A stretch of DNA of 64,000 nt, taken from contig NZ_SNXE01000008.1 of assembly GCF_004362405.1 (NCBI RefSeq), positions 97,022 through 161,021 on the forward strand, given 5' to 3'. Positions 45,438 to 56,000 of this stretch are shown here, in pieces. Position 1 is the stretch's first letter. The number at the start of each line of letters is the position of its first letter. A model generated the notes under the pieces. That model did no database searches. It had not been told where the DNA came from and saw only the letters and a list, made by a program, of their open reading frames with translations. The translations under genes were made by a program, and so were the position numbers. Source of the DNA: Roseateles asaccharophilus. Lineage in GTDB: Bacteria; Pseudomonadota; Gammaproteobacteria; Burkholderiales; Burkholderiaceae_C.

Positions 45438-45963
45438 GCGGTGCTGGCGGGCCGGCGTTTTCTAGCGTCTGTGGCTTGCTGATGGGACATCTGCTAAAGC
45501 GCTGCCGCTTGCCGATGAGCGGCCTGTACGCGATTGACTTTCGCTGAGCGGGTCGGGAGACCTCGCCCAGCATCAGGGCCGACTTTTCATTGTTGCGCCT
45601 TCGCCGCAATCAACGGTCTGTCAGCCGGGCTGCGGCACTGCTGTCCCTGCTTGCTGGGCGTGTGTCTTGTCCCCAGCACGCGTGCACGCGCCGGGCCGGT
45701 TCAGGTAGCGCTGTTCCTTCTTGCGTTGGGCTTGCAGTCCGAAGGCTGCCTGCGATCAGGATGTGAAATGCCCGCCCCGTCTTCCAAGGCCCTAAGGCCT
45801 TGCACGCATACGCTAAGCGGGCCACTGGTGCAGCGCTGGCCAATTGCTTGCGTCTTTTTTCACGACGCAATAGACCGTGAATCCCCATGAAAAAGATTTA
45901 AATGATAAAAATGATCCAAATCTGAGATCGGCCAGTTTCATCTGTGAAGGTGAGTGTGAGCTC
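45438..45963. other. Intergenic region with AT-rich leader before the giant exoprotein gene
   Basis: The first 400 bases hold no supported gene. The last 120 are far richer in A/T than the rest of the window (for example AAAAAGATTTAAATGATAAA at 45894-45913). A perfect inverted repeat with arms TTGCGTC (45848-45854) and GACGCAA (45864-45870) and a T-rich loop lies just before it. It probably holds the promoter of the exoprotein gene. I do not see a clear -35/-10 pair. Confidence 0.5.
45848..45870. repeat. Inverted repeat in the exoprotein promoter region
   Basis: Arms of seven bases, TTGCGTC and GACGCAA, surround nine bases including six T residues. It lies about 95 bases before the start codon and has no counterpart in front of the second exoprotein copy. 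It could be an operator or, with its T-run inside the loop, a weak attenuator. Confidence 0.45.
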
Positions 45964-48900
45964 ATGAACGCACATTGCTTCAAGACTGTTTTTTCGACCC
46001 GGCTGGGTGCCTTGGTGGCGGTGGGAGAGCACGCGCTGACGCAGGGGAAGGCGGGTAGCGGGGCGGGTGGTAGCGGCGTTGGGATCGGGGCTGGCGCTGG
46101 GTCTGGCGCGTGGAGCTATGTGGGCGCGGTGGCGGTGGGGCTGGCGCTGACGAGTGCGGCCTGGGCACAGGCTGGGGCGCCGGCGCTGCCCAGTGGAGCG
46201 CAGCTGGCGCAGGGTGCGGCGACGGTGCAGACGGTGGCACCGGGGCAGATGCAGATTGTCCAGGGCAGCGACCGAGCGGTGCTGAACTGGCAGAGCTTCA
46301 GCGTGGGCAGCGGCGGGCTGGTGAAGATTGATCAGCCGACGGCGCAGTCGATGCTGCTCAACCGTGTGGTGGGTGCGGATGCGTCGCAGATTCTGGGACG
46401 AGTGCAAGCCAACGGACAGGTGGTGCTGGTGAACCCGAACGGGGTGGTGTTCGGGAAGGACGGCAGCGTGAGTGCGAGCAGCTTCACGGCGTCGACGCTG
46501 GGGATCAGCGATGCGGACTTCATGGCGGGGAGGCTGAACTTCAGCCGCAACGGCAGCCAGGCGGGGGTGCGCAACGAGGGACGGCTGCAAAGCGAAGCCG
46601 GAGGCTACGTGGCGCTGCTGGGCGCCAAGGTGGAGAACGCTGGAGAGATTGCGACGCGGGGCGGCGCGGCGGTGCTGGCGGCGGCGGAGCAAGTGAGCAT
46701 CGCGCTGAGCGGTACGGGCAAGATCCGGCTGGCGCTGAGCCCGGCGGCGGTGGACATGGCAGTGAGCAATGCCAAGGAAGGGGTGATCGTCAGCGAAGGC
46801 GGGCAGGTGCTGCTGAGGGCACAGGCGGTGAACCAGGCGGTGGCGAGCCTGCTGCAGTCGGGGAAGATCGATGCGAGTGCAGGGCAGGGCGGAGAGGTGA
46901 GCCTGCTGACGGACGGCGGGCTGATCAAGGTGGACGGAAGCATCCTGGCCAACAGCACGCAAGACGACAAGGGCGGGGACATCGTGATCGGCCGGGACCT
47001 GCAGACCGGGGTGCTGGCCAAGCGCACAGACGTGTCGGGCTCGCAGCTGAGCAGCCGCGGCGGCTTCATTGAGACCTCGGGCGACTGGCTCAAGACCGAT
47101 GCGGTCAAGGTGGAGGCAGGGCTGTGGCTGCTGGACCCGGCCGACATCGTGATTGACAACTTCTCGGGCAGCAACAGCAATATTGGCACCAGCACCAGCG
47201 CGCCGACGACCAGCTACACCCCGGTCAGCGGAGCGGCGGCCAGCCAGATTGATGTGGGCGTGATCAACACCGCGCTAGCCAGCGGCAATGTCGTGATCAC
47301 CACCACCAACACCGGCACAGCCGGCGCCGGCAACGGCGACATCACGCTCAACGCGCCGATCAGTTTTGCAGGCTCTGGCAGCGGCAGCGTGGGCAATCTG
47401 ACCCTGACGGCCGACCGGGACATCATCCTCAACGCCAGCATCAGCAACACCTATCGCACCACGCTCACGGCAACGCGCGACCTTCGCATCAACGAGAACA
47501 TCTCGGCCCAGGACGGCATCACCGCGCGGGCCGGCCGTGATGTGTATGTGATGAAGAACTTTGGTGGCGGCACCGCCTCCAGCATCGAGGCGGCTTACAA
47601 GGGCGGCACGCCTGCCAATGGTTGGATGACGGGCACGGGCCAGGTGATCCTGGATCCGGCGGCGGTGCTGTCTTACAACTACGCCCTGACGCTGAACTCT
47701 GGGCTGGGCTACACCAGCTCGGGCAGCACGGACACCTCCAACGGAGCGCGGGTGAACTTCAGCGACAGCCAGCTGAACTGGAACAACGGCGCTAACCCAG
47801 GCGGCTGGGTGCGGCTGCGCGGCTTCCAGGACGTGAGCCTGAGCAATGCGCGCGGGGGCAGTGCGGCGGTGACCATCCCGAGCGGCACACTGGAGGTCCA
47901 GGCTCGCAACATCACGGTGGGCACCAACCTGTCGGCCGCGGACATGACGCTCAACGCCGGCATGTTCGAGAGCACGGCGGGGGCAACGCTGGGGCAGTAC
48001 AACAACGGCAACTGGATCAACAAGCAGGGCGCGTTGACCCTGGGCAGCTCGGTGCTGGGCTACAGCGGCGTGCTGGACCTGCGCTCGGGTATCGCCAACG
48101 CGGGCACCGGTGCGCGCACCAGCATCGCGGGCAGCAATGTGGCCTGGAGCAATAGCGCGGCCGGAGCGCTGCGCTTGTACGGTTTTGACACCGTGACCAC
48201 CAGCAGCGATGTCAGGGCCGGTTCGGTGGATGTGTTTTCCAACCAGATCAACCAACAAGGAAATATCAACAGCGCGGGATCGGTGCGCTTGGTGGCAGCC
48301 AGCTTCGATGCGGCGGGCAACCCGCTGGGCAGCCTGGCGGGCAACACCACCACGCCCACGGGCTGGCAGAACCTTAAAGGCGAGATCGACATCAGTGCGG
48401 GCAAGACCATCACCGGCACGAGTTTTGATTTGCGCAGCGGGGTGAACAGCAGCAACACCTTGTTGCGCAAGGACTTTGATGCCGCGCAGACCTTGATTGG
48501 GGTGGGAGGAACGCTCAGCAGCTCCACGGCGAGTTCGCTGTACCTGGCCGGCTTCAGAGACGTGAAGCTCCCCAATTTCACGGACATCACGGGGGCGGGC
48601 AGCTACCAGGTGTTTGCGCGCAATATCGACGCCAGCACCATCCCCGCGGGCAAGTTCAACGCCTTCACGCTCAGGCTGTGGGCGGGGCTGTACCAGGATC
48701 AGCTGGGCGTGAATCGCTACAGTTTCAACCAGGTCGGGCGCAACGGCGTGGGCATGGGCGGGGACAATAACAACGCCGGCACCATCACACTGCCCAGCAG
48801 CCTGATGGTCCAGAGCAGCGTGCTGGACCTGAGCTCGGGCCTGACGGGCGTGAGCGGCAGCCAGCGCGTGAACTTCAGTCCGAGCAGCCTGGGCCCCTAT

Positions 48901-51900
48901 GTGGACCCGAGCAACCCAACCCGCTACACGGGCGCCTACTACACCACCAGCGGCGGTGTGAACACCCAGCGCCAAGGCGGGGCGCGCTACCTCAACCTGC
49001 ATGGCTTCAACACGGTGAACCTGCCGGCCACACCGCTGAACTACGAGCAGGTGGACATCGGCGCCAACAATGTGGTGATCAATGCGGACATCAACGCGGG
49101 GCAGGGCAGTTGGTGGCCCTTGCCCTTTTACCTGTACATCCAGGCCGGCACCTACAACCCGACCACGGGCGTGTCGGGCGGCACCAATGCCGGCTCGGTC
49201 AGCTTCAACAACGACCCGGTGATCCGGGTGCAGGGCTACACCCCGGCCGGCTTCTACGGCACCGCCTCCAGCCCGCTGGGCTTCAACTCCTACCTGCAGA
49301 TCATCAACGGTGCCACAGCCGCAGACTTCACGGCTCGGCTGGGCTACACCAAGGCGGACTACAGCGCAGGCGGCACAGGTGTATTCACCAACCTGACGCT
49401 GCAGAACTTCAGCAACACACGGCTGCAGCTGGAGAATGCCAGCGACAAGATCACGGTCAAGGACTACAACGGCACCGGCTCGATCAACATCACCCAGGCC
49501 AGCGGAGCCACGGGGGCGATCCGTATCTTCAATGACCTCTCGGCCGAGAACACGATCACGCTGAACGCCGGCAACGGCAGCATCCGCATGGGCAGCCAGG
49601 TGGCCAAGGCGCCCACCATCAGCCTGACGACGGGGGCCAACTCGGCGGCCAATATCGACGCCGACACCCTCAACGTCACCAGCAAGAACCTGGGCAGCAC
49701 CCTGGTGGTGAACGAGGCCAACAACGTCACGCTGGCCAACTCCGGCGCGAACACCGACACCGGCAATATCGAGATCAACGCGCGCGGCGAGCTCAGCCTG
49801 GGGGCTAATTTCACGCGCAGCGGCGCCGGCAACACCGCCAGCCTGACGCTGCGCGCCGATGCGCAGTTCGGCAACACCCTCGACACGAGCACGGGCAACT
49901 GGCAGAGCCAGACCCTCAACACCGTGTTCAGCAGCTACAACAACGGCACCACCGGCGAGGCAGGCGGCGACGGCTATGGCGCCATCCGGGTGAGCTCGGC
50001 CCAGCCCACCCTGGTGCTGCCGTCTTTCCGTCAAGTGGCTGTGGTCGATGCAGCAGCCGGCTTCACTACACCGGCCAGCAACACGAGCTATTTCAGGCCC
50101 GACGGGACGCTGTACCCGAACAGCACCCTGCTGCCCCAGGGCAGCATCATCGTGCTGGGCGCGGGTGTGAGCCCGACGGCGGCCATGGACCTGATGACGG
50201 CCTCGGGCAGCCCCTACCGCATCAAGTCCACCGTCACGCAGGGTGGCTGGAGCGTGACGGCGGCCAACACCTTCTTCAACAGCAGCGGCGTGGCCTACGC
50301 CAGCGGCACCCTGCTGCCCGTGGGCACCGAGGTGTACTACAAGACCAGCACCGCAGCGCCCAGCGGCAATATCACCAACACCTACCCCAATGGCGGCAAC
50401 AACGGCCAGCAACTGCTGTACGTGGTGGGCGGCTACACCACGACCAATAGCGTGAACACCGTGCCGGACTATGTGTCCAAGGGCACCAGCTTCACGGCCA
50501 GCTACAACTTCGGTGGCCTCAGTGCGAGTCTGGCGTCCTCCGCGACCACGATCGGTGGCGACACGCCCGTGGACGTGAGTCAGGCGGCCAACTACTACGG
50601 CAACCCTGTCTCGGGCACGAACAGCCGGCTGCACATGTCGGGGCAGTTCTACACCTTCAACCCCAGCGGCGTGCTGTCGTCCACGGGCTATCTGGACGGC
50701 ACGCAGGCCGCACCCACCCAGATCAACCAGCTGGCCACGGGCACGGGCAACAACTCCACCACGGGCAATGGCTGGGACACGCGCTGGGGCACGGCCACGA
50801 TCACGACGGCCGGCGGCGATCTGCGGCTGTTCAGCGGCCCGCGCCATGCGCTGGCGGGGCCGGGTTACGGCGTGGGCGATCCGGCCGACCTGAACATCTT
50901 CAACAACCCGGTGACCAATGATTTCGTCAACACCAAGTCCATCAAGGACTCGGCCTTTGCCTTGAATGCCGGCACGGGCAATCTGGTGGCCCTGGGCTTC
51001 CGTGACGTGCTGCTGGATCCGAGCGGGACGCTAAGCTCCAGCGGCAATGTGACCATTGGCGCGGCACGCGACATGGTGCTCAACAACAACAGCAATCTGG
51101 GCGGCAGTGGTTCGCTGACGACCCTGCTGGCCGGCGGCATGATCACCAACAAGGTGGGCGGTGTCTACAACACCCTGGGTGCCAGCACGGGTGCGGGCGC
51201 GTCCAACCTGATGGTGCTGGCCGGTGGCGGGGTGGATCTGCGCACCAATATGGCCTCGGTGGTGGGCAGCCTGCAGGACAACCCGCTGATGACGGGCGTG
51301 CTCGCCGGGGGCATGGCGCCCACGGGCAGCTTCAACATCATCGGCAGCAACAACCAGACGGCGGGTCTGGTGGTGGGGGACAGCTTTACCAATGCACTGG
51401 TCAATGATGTGACCTTTGATGGCACGGCCGGCATTCTGTACTCGGCCAGCACGCCGCTGAGCCGCACGGGCATCAACACCAAGCCGAACGCCTCGGGCAG
51501 CGGCAGCGTGACGGGCAACTACGGCGCCGTGACCCTGAGCACAGCCGGCAACACCGGCACGGCGGCCGACATCGTGGTCAACGGTGCGATCAACACCCAG
51601 CCCACGGGCGGCAATGTGCAGCTGACGGCGCAGCGCCATGTGCTGCAGGCGGCCGATGTGCGGGCCGGGGCCGGGGATGTGAGCCTCACGGCCAGCAGCG
51701 GCAGCATCAGCCGCACGGCAGGCACGGTGGGCGGCAATGATGTGGTGCTCAGCGCGGCCACCACGATCGGCAGCAGCAGCCAGTCGATCAGCACGGCGGC
51801 GGACACGCTGGGGCTGAACTCCGCCGGCAACCAGTTCGTGAGCGAGAGCAATGATGTGACGCTGGCGGCCAGCACCACGGGCAACGGCGCGGTGGTGGTG

Positions 51901-53075
51901 AGCGCGGGCGGCACGCTGACGGTGGGCAGCGCCAGCGGACTGAGCGGCATCAGCAGCGGCAGCGGTGAGGTCAACCTCAAGGGCAATGCGCTGGCCGTGA
52001 ACGCCAACATCGCGACCACGAGCAACGCCTTCCTGGAGGCCGTGGGCAACATCACGGCCAACGGGGCCGGTCGCATCAGCGCCGCCGCCGCTGTGCTCAG
52101 CGCGGGCGGCAGCATGGGCAGCGCGGGCTCCAGGGTGCTGACCGCTGTGCAGCGCCTGGCCCTCAACGCCAATGGCGACAGCAGCACGACGGCCTTTGTG
52201 AGCGATCTCGACGGCGTGCAGCTCTCGGCCAAGGCGCCCAATGGTGGCGGCCTCGATGTGCAGAGCGCCAGCGGCAATCTGGTGCTGGACCGCTTCAGCC
52301 TCACGCCCGGCGCGGCCAATGCCCAGGGCTATGTCGCGCCCACCAGCTCCAGCGTGGGCGTGGACGGCACGGGCAATGTGAGCCTGCAGGCGGTGGCGGG
52401 CATGGTGGATGTGGCCAAGGATCTGAGGGCCGCGGGTACCGTACGGGTGCAGGGCAAGACGGCCGACGGCAGCACCGCCGTCATGCTGCGCAGCGGCGTG
52501 AGCCTGAGCAACAGTGCCACTGCGGGCCAGAGCACCACGCTCCTAGCAGAACAGGGCAATATTGCTGCAGAAGGTCCTGCCAGCGTGACGGCGGGCACTG
52601 GGGCTGGCGTGATCCAGCTGTTGGCCGGCAGCGATGCCAGCTCGGCCGGCTCGGTGGACGGCAGCAACCTGACGATCACCCAGAGCGGCGCGGGCACGGC
52701 CCAGGGCAACAACGGCACGGTGGGGGTGCTGGTACAGACCACGGGCAGCGGCGACGTGATGGGGCCCAAGGTCATCAACAACGGCAGCGGCAATGTGGTG
52801 TTGTCCGCAGGCTCTGCCCTGGCGGCCGGCAATGCCGCTGGCGGCCAGGTCAAGACCGTCAGCGGCAACAGCACGTCGCAGCTCGGCGGAGGCAAGACCT
52901 ACGTCTACACCGGTGCTGCGGCCAGCTCCGGGGATCTGGAGCTCATCGACAGCAGCTTCAGCACGCTCTACCTCTCCCAGGTCGGCAGCAATCTGGCCAA
53001 CGCTCGCACAAACACCGACTTCGCCGCCGGACCTCAGCACAACAGCGGATCCAACAGCCAGGTCATGGTTCGGGA
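45963..53075 (+). repeat. Copy 1 of a 7.1-kb apparently identical direct repeat
   Basis: This segment recurs at 56887-63999 with a constant offset of 10,924 bases. Every row I compared matches exactly, and open frames in other registers begin and end at the same offset, so no insertion or deletion is present. The identity begins one base before the start codon and holds to the last base but one of the window. Confidence 0.9.
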
Positions 53076-56000
53076 GCAACTGACACTGACCGACCGGCTC
53101 AATGCTGCCAGCGTGCGTATCACCTATGGCGACGCCGATCCCAGTGCCACGACCGTCAAGGATGCCTTGAAAGCAGCCAATCGCAGTGGCAGCAACGCCA
53201 TCGTCGAGACCGTGGTCGCAGGCGCCAACAGCTATCAAGTCACCCGCGACGCCATCATTGATGACCTGACCGTCCAGGATCCGGCTGCGAATGGGACGCC
53301 GCGGCAAGTGTTGCGCGATGGCGGCGGTGGCGTCCTGGCCTACGGCTACACGCTCAGCGGCAATCGTTATCAGCTGGTTGACAGCACACCGTCCAGTCCC
53401 ACTGCCAGTTTGTTTGTCGACCCGAAGGCGGCCCAGATACGTGCCAGCGACAGGACGCTGGTCTACAACGCCCAGACACAGTCTCAGGACAGTTTCAGCA
53501 GCAGTGGCTTCCTGGCTGGTACAAGCTTCACGGTCACCGGTTTTGCAAGTGGGCGCAACGCGGGGCGCTACACCTCCAGCCTCAGCGCTGCGGGGGCTGG
53601 GCTCAGCAACTACAACATCAGCTACCTCAACACTGACCTGAACATCACGCCAGCCTCCCTGATCTTGCAGGCGGTTGCCACGAGCAAGGTCTACGACGGT
53701 AATGCATCTTCTTCGACGCCTGTCGCTGTCCAGGGATTACTGGCCGGTGACACCATCCAACTGCTGAGCCAGTCCTATCTGGACAAGAACGCTGGGACAG
53801 GAAAGACCTTGCAGGTGAATCCCGGCTACGTGATTTCCGATGGCGCAGCAGGTGCCAACTACATTGTTGAGCGACGCAGTGTAGATACAGGCGTCATACA
53901 AAAGGCATCCGCTGTGGTGCGAGCCAACAGCGCTCAGCGCAGCTACAACGGCCAACTGCAGTCGGTCAGCGGCTTCACTGCAAGCGGTCTGGTTGGTGGC
54001 GAGACGGAGTCGGTGTTGACCGGCGTGAGCACCAGCGGAGGTGTCGGCAAAAACGTAGGCCAATACGCCCATCGCGCTGCTGGTGCCGATGCCAACTATG
54101 AGTTGAGTTTTGTGGATGGATCTCTGACCATCGGCAAGGCAAGTGCCAGCATCGTGGCCACTACGACAGAACGTATCTACAACGGCCAGATGCAGGGGCA
54201 GGACGCGCCCACGAAGTCAGGCTTCTTTGCCGGCGATGATGTGCAGATTGCCGGACTGGCCAGTGCTCGCAATGCAGGCAGCTATGTGTCGGCACTGACG
54301 GTTTCAGGGGCGGATGTCGGCAACTACGACATCACCATCAGCAATGGCCCGTTGACTGTCTTCCCACGTCCTATCCAGCTGCTAGGGCTCACAGCCGCTG
54401 ACAAAGCCTATGACGGCAATCGAAGCGCCAGCATCACCGGCGGGCTGTTCGACGACGTGGTTGCCGGTGAAACGCTGAATATCTTCGGCAGCGGCCTGTT
54501 CGATACCAAGAATGCCGGGACGAGCAAGACGGTGACTGTGTCCGATGTGTCCACGCTCTCCTTGAGCAATGGCAGTGGCGATTGGAGCAACTATCGCCTC
54601 ACGAGCAGCGGCTCCATGCAAACCCTGGCCAACATCCTTAAGCGTACGCTGACGCTCACGCCGCAGGACGCGAGAACCACCTACGGCCAAATCCGTGCCC
54701 TGGATTACACGGCGAGTGGCTTCATTCCTGGCGAGAGTCTGATCGACGCTGCGGTATCCGGCGTGCTGCTCAGCACGGCGGGCTACCAGACAGGGGGGCG
54801 CACTGCGGATGCGGGTCTTTATGCCATCGTGGGCGAGGGCGGCAGTTCTCTGAATTACGACATCCGATGGTCGGCGACGCCCGGCACGCTCACGATTGAC
54901 AAGGCCTCGCTGAGCTATTTGCCAACGGCTCATATGAAGCTTCTTACGGAAGCGGACCCGCAACTCACGGGTTTGCTCAGCGGCTGGCGTAACGGGGATA
55001 CGGCGGCACTTGCGGGCGATCCGTCACAGATCAGTCTGCCTGGCTTGGTTCGGGCCCCTGGCGAGATTGCAGGTCAGTATCTGATCTCGGAGGCGAGTGC
55101 CGGATGGGCACGCAACTACAACATTTCCACGATTCCCGGACGTCAGTTCACGATCGTGCCAGCACAGACCGTGCTGGTTCCGATGAAGGATGTGGCGACA
55201 AGCTATGGCCTGTTGGGTGACACCACGCCAGCCCTCGATACTGGCAATGTGCGCTACCTCGCTGCTGATGGACGAACCATCATTCGTATGAGCCTGGCCC
55301 GTGCTCTGGGCGGCACCTACTTTTTTGCCGACGGTTTGGGCGCCGAGCTGAGGGTAACGCCCACCCTGACCGGAGCCTCCGCACTCTCCGCCAGAGGCGT
55401 TTACGCCGATGCGGTCACGAACATCAACAGCGGCACCTCGCTGTCGCTGGGCAACTTTCTGGGAGTCACCACCCAAGCCATGAGCTATCTGGTCAACGCA
55501 GCGCCTCTGGTGTTGCAGGTTAATGATGTCAGCAAGGTCTATGACGGCAAGCCCACGGTACTTCTTGGCAATGGCAATGTGAGTGCTACGGGACTGGTCA
55601 ACGGAGACACGCTGGCATCGCTGGGTGGTGTACGGCTGTGGGGGCCGGGTCAGAATGCCCGCAATGTGGGCCGCTACGACTTCAGTGCGGTGCTGGCACA
55701 GCCCGAGTTGGCAGACAACTACACCGTGGTGCCGGCCAGCGCGAGCCTGAGCATCACCCCCGCTGCGCTCACGCTGAGTGCGAGCACCGACAGCAAGACC
55801 TACGACGGAAGCACACGCTCGGCCGCCAAGGTGCAAGTCGGTGGCTTGTTTGCCGATGATACGGTGGTGGCGGGCCAGTCTTATCTGAGCCCGCATGTGC
55901 TTGGCGCCTTGGGTAGCACGCTCAAGGTAGACGGCTACACGGTCAACGACGGCAATGGCGGGGCGAACTACACCGTCAGCACGCGAACAGCGGCGGGCAG

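Noticed and set aside
45534..45890. 118-codon open frame upstream of the exoprotein
   Set aside because: Cysteine- and proline-rich without recognisable features, no ribosome site, and it runs into the AT-rich promoter region.
45877..45963. Earlier GTG start for the exoprotein, 29 codons upstream
   Set aside because: The second copy begins at the ATG equivalent to 45964 with unrelated upstream sequence, and the ESPR signal starts there.
47275..50847. 1190-codon open frame on the minus strand inside the exoprotein gene (and its twin at 58199-61771)
   Set aside because: It is the antisense shadow of a GC-rich gene. The translation is a monotonous mix of R, G, A, V and H without domains, and the plus-strand frame has clear ESPR, TPS and YDG features.
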